Shown: positions 12,853 to 24,662, numbered from the stretch's first letter. The stretch: 64,000 nucleotides of DNA from Gordius sp. MW1 (GCA_964036665.1 OZ038533.1:7400413-7464412), one strand, 5' to 3'. Numbers and translations: made by a program. Notes: generated by a model from the letters alone, not told the origin.

Positions 12853-12860
12853 TGGGCTTA

Positions 12861-13382
12861 CATCCAGTTGGAAAAATATCTAGATGCAAGCTGGTACATT
12901 CTGGAATAATATATGCTCCCAGCAATTTAATACATAGAAGTCGCTGGTTCACTACAACATATATTAAATAGCATTTAGAAATTACCTTTTTCACATTTTG
13001 AAAAATACTTTCTTTGTCCTATAAACCTAATCTTATTTAATTATTCTGATCTTAAGTAATAAAAAATTATTGGATTTAAATGTTTGTTTGAGGGCGAATA
13101 TAAGAATAAAATAGCAAATGATGTTTAATAATTTTAGAATCTGTTTTTCAATTGTCAGGATCTGAAAAGCAGGATTATAGGTTTGTGCATAACCTCCAAC
13201 TGTGCCCATTTAAACCACTGAAGTAGGATTAAATATTCTTTTGCCTATAAAATAATTCGTGTAGAGGTTGAAGTCTACTTTATTACTACGTTGACTCTGC
13301 CGTTCAAGCGTGTTGCATATGATTGACGAGTTGACCTAACCGTCCCATTAGTTTTAAATTAATTTCTAATTTTCTATTATAA
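12861..13382. promoter_or_regulatory. Upstream region of EMC7
   Basis: AT-rich sequence directly upstream of the EMC7 start codon. It must hold the promoter and 5' UTR, but no TATA box or initiator stands out, and no other gene is seen here. Confidence 0.4.
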
Positions 13383-15324
13383 ATGTTATTTCTCTTTCTT
13401 TTCCTCGTCTATTTACCATTATTATATGGAGAGACTGACGTATTTTATAAAATTGAAGGACGATTGATATTATCCTTAGAATATGAGTCCAAAGATATAT
13501 TCAAAGATGTGGAAATAAGTCTTTTAAATTCTAACCGAATAGGATTTGTAAAGTAGATGTTAGAAACATTTTTTAAATTTTTTTAGAGAGGATGGCTCTT
13601 TTGTAGTTAATAAAGTTTTACCAGGATTTTACATTCTTGAAGCCACACATCCTGATGTTACTTTTGAATCAGTTAGAGTAGATGTTAGTAAAAGTGGGAA
13701 AATCAGAGCTAGAAGAGTAAATTTATAATTAAAATGCCTAAGGTTCTATATATTTATAGGTTAATCTTATTCAACCAAATTTGGTAACAGCACTTCCTTA
13801 TCCATTGAAAATCAAATCATTATTCAAAACTCCTTATTTTCAAATTCGAGAAAAAATGCAAATTACTAGCTTTTTGTTAAATCCAATGGTAAACACATAC
13901 CTTCTTGTAATTATCAAATTGTAGGTCCTTATGATGATATTACCTTTGATTGTGATAGTAGTAATGCCAAAACTAATGAGCTCCATGGACATAGATCCTC
14001 AAAAGGTAAAATTTTGTACATTAAAACTATTACATAAATTATTTTTTGACATATTTCTATACAATTAATTATGTATTTTAAAATATATGCAAAAGTTTCA
14101 GATTTAATAGTGAATTTTGTTTATTAAAGATTTGTATTTAAAAATTATTAATTTGGGTACAATAGGAAGGTCACAGATGAAATAAAATTAATACAATATA
14201 TTTTTGTTGTTATTAACAAAGTAATTAGTCATTATTCATGAATTTCAAATTATTTACCTAAAATAGTATTTGTTAAAAATCTAATTACATTCTAACATTC
14301 AAATTGATGTAATACATTATAGTGCTTAGGTATTTATTTATTATAGAATATTGTGTTGTTTTAATTAAATGATTAAATATTAGGATGCTCAAGGTCATCA
14401 CCCCATAAAACTTAAGCAAATTTTTTTGTGAGGGTAGGGCATTACTACAGTTATTGACTATGGCAATCAAGTTAGTAAAAGTGTATATAAAATATTCAAG
14501 ATTGTTTAATAAGATTGCATTTACATTTATTCCCTTTAACTCACTGAGATGTAGGGGGGTTGTTTGGGAGAAGTTAATTTAAACTGTTAACATAAAATTT
14601 ATCTGTGTTTTATGCTTGTTGTAGCACGTGATATAGTACCATTTAAATGGAATAAAATAGCCTTGTTAAATAAGTTTTAAATCAAAGCATTATGGTTTCT
14701 AGCCATAAAAGTTAAACAATTCCCCTAAAAAGCTCACCATAATTTAGTCTGAAAAAACCACATAAACATAGTTTTCTTGTTGAATAATATGTAGGCATTC
14801 CATTCAAATCGGCACGTTTTCGCCTGACACCTTCAGATTTATAAAATTTTAAAACTGCGTCAACTTTTTAAGCGCCTATAATACAAATAAGAGCGTTCAA
14901 AACGATCTCTATTTTTTGTTATGAATATTTTATTCATTTCAAATTTGTGGATTGGCTACTGGTGTTGTAAAAAACATATCTATTCCTTAGTTATATCAAA
15001 TTGCCTTATTTAATTTTTAATACTATAAAAATTTGCCACCTCAACATTTTAATATGTTATATTAATAACAAATGCGTTTTTTAATAATAAAAAACAACAT
15101 TTCAGATTATTCTTAATAAAATAATAATTCGTTTTTCTTAGGAACTGGCGCAGAACAAACAATTTGAAAAGCCTGACATATCAGAAATGATGACAAACGC
15201 TATTATGGCGTTGACAGGCAAGTCTTCAAATAAAGCCCAGTCCGATAAATCTCTGTCAAGGCAAAATTATGATGGTCCTTCTACTAGTCAATCACAACGA
15301 GGAAAACGGCGTCGGGACAATTAG
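13383..15324 (+). CDS. EMC7: EMC7, ER membrane protein complex subunit 7
   Basis: EMC7 is the subunit of the ER membrane protein complex with a lumenal beta-sandwich; the complex inserts and folds transmembrane proteins. Five exons join in phase: 13383-13552, 13587-13716, 13760-13888, 13925-14005 and 15142-15324, giving 230 residues against about 240 in vertebrates. Residues 1-18 are a signal peptide. The family motifs follow in order: YKIEGRL, EDGSFVVNKVLPGFY, a KIRARRVN segment, LPYPLKIKS and FLLNPMV. One membrane segment (about 144-159, MMILPLIVIVVMPKLM) and a basic, Ser-rich cytosolic tail ending GKRRRDN complete it. Introns 1-3 are only 34, 43 and 36 nt; intron 4 is 1136 nt. Nothing essential appears to be missing. 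The ATG chosen is the one that gives the signal peptide. Confidence 0.93.
14006..15141 (+). other. EMC7 intron 4
   Basis: 1136-nt intron with donor GTAAAA and acceptor TTTTTCTTAG. It is AT-rich, with no recognisable mobile element or nested gene. It is about thirty times longer than the other three introns of the gene. Confidence 0.85.
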
Positions 15325-15461
15325 TTATGAATTGCGTTTGTAATTATAATATTGCATTAATTTTAATGGATAGATGTTGTTTATATTGTAATAGCAATTA
15401 ACACATATTTATTTCAAGGATTTTATATAGAGATGTTCTTTATATCAATATAATTTGTAAA

Positions 15462-15467
15462 AATAAA
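15462..15467 (+). promoter_or_regulatory. EMC7 poly(A) signal
   Basis: AATAAA lies 138 nt after the stop codon, the first canonical signal downstream of the gene. Confidence 0.6.
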
Positions 15468-16051
15468 TTTGCTCGTTACGACGTTTTAAATTTTCCTTAT
15501 CTATTTTGTAAATAAAAAGGCTACATTTTCTAGCCAACTGCATGGAAGTCGATAAAACCGTAATAAAAAGATTTTGAAAATCTAACAGATCAACGTTTTA
15601 CTATACACTCTAAAGATGCCTCGACTTTCAACATAAATTATCATGGTCAAAAATTATATAAATTCCTTGACTCCCACGCAGACAAATACACCACCTCAGA
15701 TGTAATTCATAAAATAACAAAATCAACAATAGATTAAACAATGTTAAAAATTTGGAATTGCAAACCATTTTCCACCAAACTTCGTTCATTTAAAATTTTA
15801 AAGTAGTTTTCTATGGCTATGAGACTTTTAACCAATCTTAAGGTAAAAAATTTAAGTAAAGATAAATAAAATGCTTATAATATGCTAAATCTTTGACTCT
15901 AGAATAATAAGCAACGAAAATTTATGACTCCTAACCTAAGCCAATTATCTCTTTAAAAACATTATTACTTATGGAAAACATAATTTTATGCACACCAGTT
16001 TCGTAGAGACTACCCTAACCTCTGTTTAAGATAATGTGTAAACAACCTCCA
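15468..16051. other. AT-rich spacer, nothing recognised
   Basis: No reading frame of note and no repeat border until the MITE at 16060. Confidence 0.6.
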
Positions 16052-16059
16052 CACGCTAG

Positions 16060-16258
16060 CAGTGTTGTAAAAACGGCTTGGTTTTGTTTGGTCCACCTTT
16101 GGTTTAACTAAGACTAACAGTCGACTCTGGTCTGTTTTTTAAATTTCGACTAAGCCTGTGGTCAACTAAGAAAAACAAACTTAAAAATCTTTGGTCTGTT
16201 TTTAGTCGACTTAAACCAAAGGCCGACCAAACAAAACGCAGCCCTTTTTACAACATTA
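16060..16258. mobile_element. hAT-like MITE, family M1, copy 1
   Basis: Ends CAGTGTTGTAAAAA and TTTTTACAACATTA, flanked by an exact 8-bp duplication CACGCTAG (16052-16059 and 16259-16266), the hallmark of hAT elements. The 199-bp interior is itself nearly palindromic, with GGTCCACCTTTGG and its inverted partner. There is no coding capacity. Related copies lie at 36261 and 41491. Confidence 0.85.
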
Positions 16259-16266
16259 CACGCTAG

Positions 16267-17026
16267 TATAGTCGTGAGGGGGAGAATATGAAGGGCGCCG
16301 GGCCGCGCACGCTAGTGAATGTCATTTTTATGGTAATCCGATAGGTACCAGTGTAACCTAAAGGTGTGACGCAACTTTGCACATCTCTCTAACTAACCAA
16401 TTGAGGATAAAAACATTTTTTAAATTGAAAGATTGGATTGGTCAGCTAATATAATTTGATTGCTTGATCTTTCTTGTTTCGTGAATTTTTCTCGTAAAAA
16501 ATCCTAATTCCGACTTACCTATATTATTCAATATTTATGTATATTCAAACAAAGTTTTTGATTGCTATGCAATTTATGGGCTCATTTTTGGTTGTCCTTC
16601 CGTCCTCCAGCTTTTAATATTTTACTGATACTGATTGATATGGAAACTTATAAGGATTTTTAATGGCTGAAAGACTTTTATTTTGCTATCGCATTTAGAT
16701 TAGCTAATGATTGGAGGTTGGCGTTGATGTTTTCGCCTTCGCCCGCCAAATTTCATTTTTGTTTATAGTTTCTTTTGGCGACTTGTCTAGATTGTTGCTT
16801 TATAATGGATAATTGCGAAACTAGCTAAATAACTCCCTGCAAAGTAATGACCATTGCTTACATAATATTTATCTGACCTCCGCCCGAGGTTAAATTCCTT
16901 GTTAATTGCTCTTTATTCTTGCTGCTTATTTGGTTTATAAATTTCGTTGGAAATTCGTCTAGGTTGTTACTTAATTTGATTTCCATTAAAATCGTACCAA
17001 ATAGAGATTTTAAATTTATTTGAGTA
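16267..17026. other. Spacer with a truncated Helentron-like 5' end at about 16561-16700
   Basis: The line ATTGCTATGCAATTTATGGG at about 16561 followed by a TTCCGTCC run is the 5' terminus of the Helentron-like family found at 17708, 37938, 58397 and elsewhere. Its minisatellite core is absent here. The rest is AT-rich, with no gene seen. Confidence 0.55.
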
Positions 17027-17034
17027 CTTTAAAG

Positions 17035-17360
17035 CATGGGCGTACCCGGTTTTGAATAAGGGGGGGGGGGGCAGATTATTTTCAACAAAAATTTTTTCAA
17101 AAATTTTCCTTAGAGCAAAAAAAAAAGGTCTCGACTATCCAAAAATTTTCCGGCGACCAAAAAAAAAGCAACTCTCCTAATTAGGTAGTGGGGGCAGCTG
17201 GACCCCCTGCCCCCCCCCCTCTGGCTAATTAGGGGGGGGGGGCGGCAAAACATAATTTTTTTTTAATTTCTAAGGGTTTTTGTATTGAAATTTTTTTTTA
17301 ATTAGGGGGGGGGGGGCAGCCGCTCCCCCTTGCCCCCCCCCCCCCCCGGGTACGCCCATG
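17035..17360. mobile_element. MITE family M2 (CATGGGCGTA ends), copy 1
   Basis: Inverted ends CATGGGCGTACCCGG and CCGGGTACGCCCATG, flanked by an exact 8-bp duplication CTTTAAAG (17027-17034 and 17361-17368). The interior consists largely of G- or C-runs around AT-rich stretches. This family of ends is common in animal genomes. Other copies: 61894-62060 and a partial one at 51574. Confidence 0.85.
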
Positions 17361-17839
17361 CTTTAAAGCCTTACAAATTTGAAAGTTGAACCTATAGGTT
17401 ACACTGGGTAGAGTTGATTGTCTAGCGTAATATTTTAGTGTTTTAAAAATTTTTAATCTTTTATTGATTATTTTCTTGGTTTTTTGCAAAAAGTGATAGT
17501 ATGGGGTAAGGCTAGAAATTTTTATGCCCTTAGCTATTAAATAAGTCTTGGTAAAATCATATATTTGATTTTTATTAGAAATATAGTAGATACATTATAT
17601 TTAAAAATAAAATTATACCTAATATTATTTCAAACACTTCTAGGACTGAAAAGGGCGGGTTCAATTGGTAATTTTAAAGCAGCCTAAGATTGACGTTCAC
17701 AATTTTATAATTGCTATGCCATTTATGGGCTCGCTTTTCGTTGCCCGTCCATCCTACTTGTCTACTGATGTTTTGGCCGAGGGCAAATTTTTTTTCAAAA
17801 TTTATATATTGTTCTTGTTAATACCATTGATATTATGGC

Positions 17840-18860
17840 TTTTTGACCGTGTCCTGGCTACTGACCAATGAATAAAATGACCATTAGCCAAAGTGTAAAT
17901 CGAAATTTTTTTTTCGTTTTTTGAATTGCTATAATTGCTTAACATTAATAATTACCTATGCCCCCCTACAAGGGCCTATGCCTCTACTGATATGGGTCCC
18001 TGTGCCCCCCCCCCTACAAAGGCCTATGCCTCTACTAATGTGGGTTCGAATCCCGGCGAGGGCAAAATTTTTTTTAAATTAATATATTGTTCTTGTTAAT
18101 ATGGCTTTTTGACCGTAAGTGTAAATCTAAATTTTTTTCCTGTTTTTTGAATTGCTATATTTGGTTAACATTGATAATTACCCTTCCCGGCGAGGGCAAT
18201 TTTTTTTTATTAATATATTGTTCTTGTTGATACCATTGATAATATTGGCTTTTTGGCCGTCCGCTGACCAATAGAAAAAATGACCATTGGCCAAAGTGTG
18301 AATCGAATTTTGTTTTCGATTTTTTGTCTCTTATGTATTTATATCCTTTTTGTCCGTGTCCTGGCTACTGACCAATGAAAAAAATGACCATTGGCCAAAG
18401 TGTGAATCGAAATTTTTTTTTCTTCTTTTTTGTCTCCTATGTATTTTTATTCTTTTTGACCGTCTCCTGACCAATGAAAAAAATGACCATTGGCCAAAGT
18501 GTATCAAATTTTTATTCTATATTATAAATATAGACTATTTGGTCGTTTGCTGGCTACTGACCAATAAAAAAATGACCACTGGCCAAAGTGAGATTAAAAT
18601 CAATTTTTTTCTCTATATTATAATTATTGGCTAGTATTTTGCCGTCTGCTGGCTACTGACCAATTGAAAAAATGATCACTGGCCAAAGTGAGATTAAAAT
18701 CGATTTTTTTCCTATATTAAAATTATAGGCTAGTTATTTGGCTGTCTGCTGACCATTAGAAAAAATGACCACTGGCCAAAGTGTATATCGCATTTTTTTC
18801 TATATTATAATTATAGGCTATTTGGCCGTCTGACCAATGGAAAAAATGACTAATGGCCAA
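17840..18860 (+). repeat. Minisatellite core, about 100-130-bp unit with internal hairpin
   Basis: Repeated units contain GACCGTCTGCTGGCTACTGACCAATG followed by a run of A and TGACCATTGGCCAAAGTG. CCAATG and CATTGG face each other across a poly-A spacer, so every unit can fold into a small hairpin. At least eight degenerate units are present. Confidence 0.8.
18028..18060 (+). other. tRNA B-box-like block in the HINE-like repeat
   Basis: ATGTGGGTTCGAATCCCGG matches the pol III B-box consensus GGTTCGANTCC exactly. It follows a GCCTATGCCTCTACTAATG block. Similar blocks recur near 63540 and 63828. There is no complete tRNA fold. Confidence 0.55.
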
Positions 18861-19486
18861 AGCCTGATTGGATTTTTTTTCTCGCTTTTTTAATATCTTG
18901 TTTATACTATACATATGCGCATGATTTGAATAGAGTCTATAGTCATAATTCAAATAATGGGTCGCCTACACCAAATTGTTGAAATTTATACAGTATCAAA
19001 AAAACTCTAAATTGAAAGTTGTACGTTTTGGAAGGATGACTATTGGCTTTTCCAAGGTCATACCCTCTATTTGCGTTCGTTTCGTCATTTTGATTAATTT
19101 AGAAGATGACAAATAAGAATGAATGAAAGAAAACCTGTTCCTCAAAATCAAGTATAAAATGCAAAATGATTAGTTTTTTTCATACAAATATTAAAAAATT
19201 AATTTTTGTAAAAATCTGCTATAAAAAATTTATTACTATTCTATTTAGGAAAATTATAAATGAAAATAGTATATTTAAAAAACAACTATAAAGTTGTACA
19301 AGTATTATCTGACTCCCTGCTTGACCAATGCCCCTCCCCCAGAGACATTCTCGCCCCTTCCCACCTTTCTCGCCCATAAATTGCATAGGAAATATGCTAC
19401 GTTATACGGAGTATAGATGAGTTTCGTTCCCCCTTCCCTCCTGCACCTCCCTCCCCCCTTCCCACCAGGGGCGAAGCCCCTAGTTT

Positions 19487-20499
19487 TATTTTGCTTTCGG
19501 ATATTTTTATTTTTGCCGCATAATTTTACAGAGGGGTTGTTCTCTAAACTCAACGGTAAATGGCGGACTCTTCAGAACTTGGTTTCGTTCCAATTCTGTA
19601 GTAAAAAGTCCATTTATTTACTAATTTTTTTAATTCAATTGAAATAATAAGTAATATTAGTATTTCATAATTTTGCACTAAATCTTTGATTAGTGTGCAA
19701 AACAATAGAACCATAATTTAAATTTAACGAATCCCAAACAAATTTATATTTTAATTAATTACTTATCTCCCAAAAATGGTTAACATGTTTTGGGAACTTC
19801 CAGCTGATTTCGGAAATCTAAATTTTAAAAACTTACAAATTAATAACAAATTATTTAGTTTTCGTTTCGAATTCACCTTGGTAAAAATGTTATTTATAAA
19901 AGGCGCGAAATATTTTTTTGCATTTCTTTATATGTGACTAAAGTCTGTATGTAATTGCCCCGATAACAAGAGCTTAGCTAAATCGAACCATTGTTGCATC
20001 TCGAGCCACGTTATTCATAGGTTACGTGATAGTTTAAACTTACTAATGTTATTCATGGCCAAAATAAGATTTATTATGTTGAATATATATTTTTAAAAAT
20101 TTTGTGTCACCCAAATGATATAATTTTATTACATGTGCTTAATAATTTTTCTGATATTTTTAATATGGCTATATGATTTCAAATTTGTCCTTTATAAATT
20201 TTTATCCAAGTAAAAGTGTCAAAATTTTATTAAAGCGAAATATTTTTGTTATCTTCTAATGGAAGACTGTTAGATCGCTAGTAATGCGTCTCGCCTCAAA
20301 AAATTGAGATGAGAAAAAAATGAACAGAGATTCAAAAGGAGAATTTCGATGTCTAGACCAAATTTTTTTAGCAACATCTCGGTTTCATTTTTTTATTGAC
20401 CATCAAAATATAGTTAAAATTGTGTATTTTATTTTGAATGATTACAATATATTTAAAATTCAAAACACACAATTAGTGAGACAAAATATTTCTACTTAC
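19487..20499. other. AT-rich spacer, nothing recognised
   Basis: No exon, repeat border or conserved motif was found. The open frame at 20320-20571 joins unrelated sequence to the start of a hAT fragment and is not considered a gene. Confidence 0.5.
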
Positions 20500-20770
20500 G
20501 TTAGACGTAAAATGCGGGTGGGTAGTTTAAAGATGAATAATTTTACATTTATTAGCATTAAGCCTATTTAAAACGTAGTTTATGGATGGAAAATGTTAAA
20601 TTGGTACTTGAGAAGAAGAGCCATGAATATGAAACGAAGGAAAAGTTGAGTAAATCGCCAGTATCGACAAATTTCCTAATAATTTGTCGATACAGAGAAG
20701 ACCTAATTAATTATGCCCAATGCTATTTTGCAAAGGACTTTTAACATATAATTCTAAAATAACTGTTAAT
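20500..20770 (+). pseudogene. hAT BED-finger fragment, family H1, copy 1
   Basis: Degenerate copy of the BED zinc-finger exon of the hAT element at 27106-30792. The shared pieces are GCGGGTGGGTAGT, an ATGGAAAATG start, AAATCGCCAGT and CAATGC..TTTTGCAAAGGACTTTTAA. It is interrupted by stops and has no following catalytic part. Confidence 0.7.
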
Positions 20771-21030
20771 TTCTTTAAATTTCTAACTCATTATTTTTAA
20801 AATATAATTTTAAGTATATAAATTAACTTGGGTGTTTAAGACATCTATCAATTTTTATAAATTAAACCAAAGACTCTTTATTTATATTCTTTTGTAGTGT
20901 TTATTGTAACACGATTTTCTTTCGTAAAATTTTTTAAAAAATTAACTTCCAAATGATAATTTGGAAAAATATAAATTAAGTAAATAATTGATGGCCTTGA
21001 AAAGTTGATATCTAATGTAATGTTCTAACC

Positions 21031-22132
21031 ATAGACTAAATAGACTGCTCATTCGCTTTAAAAAAGTGATGTTAATTTTGACCGCCATTTGCAAGTACTA
21101 CAACGAGAGAGTCTATTCTAACGTTATAATGGGATTCTATATATACTCTCTATTTTTTACCCTCTTTCTCACCGGGGGAGGGGGGTGTTTTGCCCCCCCC
21201 TACTAATTTTTTACCCTCTTTCTGATGCGGGAGAGAGGGGGGGGGGCAAGGGGGTGTTTTGCCCCCCCCCCCAATTTTTTACCCTCGTTCTGATGCGGGG
21301 GAGGGGGGGGGGGGCAGGGGGATGTTTTGCCCCCCCCCATTATTTTTACCCTCTTTCTTACCCGGGGGGGGGGCATGGGGGGTGTTTTGCCCCCCCCCTA
21401 ATTTTTTACCCCCTTTCTCACCCGGGAGGGAGGGGAGGGTTGTTTTACCCCCCCCCCCCCCCAATTTTTTACCCTCTTTCTCATCCGGGGGGGGGGGGGG
21501 CATGGGGGGTGTTTTGCCCCCCCCCCCCAAATTTCAATAGAAAATGTTGATTATGACATTTGTCACCACGGTGACCGCAAAAATTCACAAAAATATTTTA
21601 GAAGGGTTAAAAAAAGCTTCGGCCCCCCGGGTGACAAAGAGGGTAAAAAATAAGAAGAGGAGCGAATTACCCCCCCCCCCCCCCCCTCTCCCCCGCATCA
21701 GAAAGAAATTAAAAAATTAGGGGGCCCTGCCCCCCCCTCCCCCGCATCAGAAAGAGGGTAAAAAATTGAGGGGGGGGGCCGGGTGAGAAAGAGGGTAAAA
21801 AATAAGGAGGGGGGGGGGCAAAACACCCCCCTGCCCCCCCCTCTCCCCCGCATCAGAAAAAGGGTAAAAAATTAAGGGGGGGGGCAAAACACCCCCTGCC
21901 CCCCCCTCTCCCCCGCATCAGAAAGAGGGTAAAAAATTAGGGGGGGGGGCAAAACACCCCCCCCCCCCCCCTCCCCGGGTGAGAAAGAGGGTAAAAAATA
22001 GAGAGTATATATAGAATCCCATTTTAACGTTAGAATAGACTCTCTCGTTGTGGTACTTACAAATGGCGGTCAAAATTGGCATCACTTTTTCGGTACGTGT
22101 GTACGTATAATGAGCAGTCTATTTAGTCTATG
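21031..22132. mobile_element. Palindromic G/C-run MITE with 8-bp target duplication
   Basis: Inverted ends start CATAGACTAAATAGACTGCT and are at least 110 bp long. They are flanked by an exact 8-bp duplication GTTCTAAC (21023-21030 and 22133-22140), as in hAT insertions. The interior is two opposed arrays of a 40-60-bp unit made of ACCCTCTTTCTCACC or GATGC plus runs of G and C: pyrimidine-led on the left, purine-led on the right. The two halves are nearly reverse complements, so a single strand could fold into one hairpin of about 500 bp. Long apparent reading frames inside it (21185-21550) are runs of Pro and Gly and are not genes. Confidence 0.88.
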
Positions 22133-22169
22133 GTTCTAACATAATTTAATGTAAAACATAAATTATTGA

Positions 22170-23460
22170 AGGGATGAAGACACTTTTTAATTATAACTAT
22201 TTAAAGTCCCATGTTTTTCAACCTTTTCCTGAAACTGATCTACAAGAGATTTATAAGTTTAATTTATTAAAATTTGTTAATTTTTTAACTAATTTAGCTA
22301 TTTTGGGATAAACAATGTTTTTATCTTAAATGGAGGGTAGGTGAGGTGTTGTAATAAACTATTGGATATTTATTTAAAAAATTTGCCTATATAAAATTTA
22401 GTTTAGTAATGGAAAATTTAAAATTGGTAGGTGAGAAGCTAAAAAATGATGAATATGAAACTAAACCTCAGGGTAGGGAAGTTTTTTAATAATCCAAAAT
22501 AAAAGGGAACTAAATTAAATTACGCTCAATCTTTTAAGCTACAATTCCAAAACTACTGGTAATTATTTGTTTTTAAATTCCTAACTTATATTTTTTAATC
22601 AAAAATTTGTGTTTAAATATATGAGTTTTTGTTATAACATAAAGGCACAAATCATTTAAAACGGCACAATCCCGCATTTGTAAACAAGGGAAATCACCAA
22701 AAAAATAAATTAACATTGGATAAAATGTATGGACCACCAAATGCCAACTATAATTCAATAAACAAAGAATGCACGCGAGTTCTTTCCTTATTTAGTGGTA
22801 GGGATTTAAGTGCAATTGAAAGTGTTTGTACCGACTGTTTTATAAATGCATGCCTTTGTCACTATGGGCGCGACACATGGAAATATTGATGTTAAAAATA
22901 TAATTCCTCACCCTACCACGGTGTCTCGCAATATTATAAATATTGCAGACGACGCGAGGGCTAGAGTTTTTTGTGAGCTTAACAAATATCTCAAACAAAC
23001 CTTGTGTGCGGGTAAATTATATAGATATTTATTAATATACGATTTTTATAGAGCGACCACTGACTTATTGACAGATGACTTTAAAAAGGTCACCTACATA
23101 ACTTTTACGTGCCATTTCATTGTGCTGGGAATTGAAGAAAATTGTATCATTTAGGTCCAAATTTAAAGATGATAAAAAAACAGGACTTAATATAAAAAGA
23201 TAAATATTCAAAAACTTCACGTAACAAGGTAAATATATATATATATTATTTTTAAGGCTATGATAAAATTGATGTTTTTAAGATGATATTTATTGCGGAT
23301 CAAAGAAGTAATATAATAAAGGCGTTTAAATTGAAGATCTTAAACGTTTAAACTAAGCGGCGCATTTAATTAATACTGTTTCGAGAAAAACGTTTAGCGA
23401 TATTGAGGAGGAAATGACAGATATTAGTAATTGCCTAAAAGATTGCATGGTTTTCTATAT
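22170..23460 (+). pseudogene. hAT transposase fragment, family H1, copy 2
   Basis: Second degenerate copy of the hAT element. It has a BED-domain start near 22410 (ATGGAAAATTTAAAATTGG), then VKNIIPHPTTVSRNI (about 22890), FCELNKYLKQTLCAGK, then TDDFKKVTYITFTCHF (about 23080) and a later NCLKDCM (about 23440). It ends abruptly at about 23460, where sequence of another retroelement begins. Stops and a missing C-terminal dimerisation domain show it is dead. Confidence 0.8.
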
Positions 23461-23521
23461 GAAACCAAGAGGGTAATCGGCTTCCCTTCTATTCTCAAAA
23501 ACCATCAGAACCCACTCTTGA

Positions 23522-23892
23522 GGTAGAATGCGCCCCGATGAAACATCCACAATTCCATGGGATGATGTTAAGTTCCTAGCTTGGGACTTTACCTGCATCG
23601 ACGTATTTGCACCCTCTAACAATAACGCTGACCCATTAGCTCTAGCGGAACACGCAAAACTCATAAATACCGTGATATAATTCCTTCTAAAATTTTTATC
23701 CCTATCGTGGCTTCCTGTTACGCCACTTTTGGCAAACAGGCATTAGCCTTCTTTAAAATTGATAGGAAAGAGATCTCCCGAAGGAAAATACTCAGCAAGT
23801 TTTCTTTTGCGCCAAAAATAGGAATTTTAATAGCCAAATACAATTATAAGGCATTTTCCGACACCTGGCCTCTGGCACTCGATGAAGAGTAG
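23522..23892 (+). pseudogene. Retroelement nuclease-like domain, copy 1
   Basis: The plus strand reads RMRPDETSTIPWDDVKFLAW followed by DFTCIDVFAPSN and AEHAK. After a frame break it continues with FGKQALAFFK and ends DEE plus stop. The same protein order occurs at 53382-54011. The PD...W-D-x-T spacing suggests a PD-(D/E)xK-like nuclease fold, as found beside reverse transcriptases in some retroelements, but that assignment is inference. An AATAAA follows at about 23963. Confidence 0.6.
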
Positions 23893-24401
23893 TCACGCTT
23901 TTTATTTATTCCATTGATCGTGTTTTATATTTTTCATGTTGAATTTGCCTAAATTTTAATTGGAATAAATATAAAAATTTCGATTAAATATTATAAAACT
24001 CGGGCCTTCGGCCCTCGTGGGAAGGGGGAGAAGGGAAGGGGAGTAGGGGAAGGGAAGAGGGGAAGGGAAGAGGGGAAGGGGGAACTCTTCTATACTCCGT
24101 ATAAACGTAGCATATTTGCTATGCAATTTATGGGCGAGAAAGGTGGGAAGGGGCGAGAATGCCTATAGGGGGTATTAGATGCAAAATAATTAGTTAATTA
24201 GTTATAGGCCCTTGTAGGGGAGGACATAGGGTAATTATCAATGTTAACCAATTCAAAAACGAAAAAAAAATTCGATTTATTTGGCCAATGGTCATTTTTT
24301 TATTGGTCAGTAGCCAGCGGACGGTCAAAAATTCATATTATCATTGGTATTAACATGAACAAATATTAATTTAATTTAAAAAAATTAAAAAAAAAATTTG
24401 T

Positions 24402-24470
24402 CCCCTCCCTGACTTGAACCCCACACCTCCAGTTCACAAGCCGGCGCTATAACCACTATACCATGCTGGC
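24402..24470 (-). other. Degenerate tRNA-like block (not a functional tRNA)
   Basis: The minus strand starts GCCAGCATGGTATAGTGGTT, which looks like an acceptor plus A-box of the tRNA-Asp/His type. It carries CTTGTGAA at the anticodon position and GGGGTTCAAGTC at the B-box. The acceptor and T stems do not pair, so it is a tRNA-derived relic or SINE head inside the repeat. It may still carry a pol III internal promoter. Confidence 0.5.
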
Positions 24471-24662
24471 TTTAAAATAGTAGAAGTTATTATGTTATTT
24501 ATATAGATGATGAAATAATAAAGTTGTGTTTTATGTTTAGAAATAGAAAATCAATATATTTCGTCGGTCAGTAGCCAGCGGACGGTCAAAAAGTCATATT
24601 ATCAATGGTATTAACAAAAACAAAATATTAATTTAATGTAAAAAAAAAATTAAAAAAAAAGT

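Larger units (their letters stand above)
11881..12860 (-). mobile_element. Ty3/gypsy remnant: integrase end of pol and polypurine tract
   Basis: On the minus strand this carries the integrase end of a Ty3/gypsy pol. It is followed by a polypurine tract (GATAGGGGGAGTATC, about 11905-11891) and TGTAGTGGTC, which looks like the start of a 3' LTR. Gag, protease, reverse transcriptase and a 5' LTR are absent, so the copy is truncated. Confidence 0.85.
17708..19486 (+). mobile_element. Helentron/HINE-like repeat, copy A
   Basis: It starts TAATTGCTATGCCATTTATG followed by a GCCCGTCC run. The core is a minisatellite array, about 17840-18860. It then carries an inverted subterminal copy of the start (CTCGCCCATAAATTGCATAG, near 19370) and ends with a GC hairpin GGGGCGAAGCCCC followed by TAGTTTTA (19468-19486). 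A 5' terminus, the inverted subterminal repeat, minisatellites and a 3' hairpin together resemble non-autonomous Helentron (HINE/DINE-1) elements. The class is inferred; no Rep/helicase is present. Confidence 0.65.

Noticed and set aside
18350..18634. 94-codon frame over minisatellite units
   Set aside because: The protein simply repeats the translation of the minisatellite unit ([12 protein letters not shown]); similar frames occur in every array on both strands.
21185..21550. Open frames of 93-121 codons on both strands within the G/C-run element
   Set aside because: They consist almost only of Pro, Gly and Phe from homopolymer runs and are open in several frames at once; composition, not coding, explains them.
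24402..24470. A functional tRNA-His or tRNA-Asp gene
   Set aside because: A- and B-box-like blocks exist, but the acceptor and T stems do not pair and the anticodon arm has only four pairs, so it is a relic.
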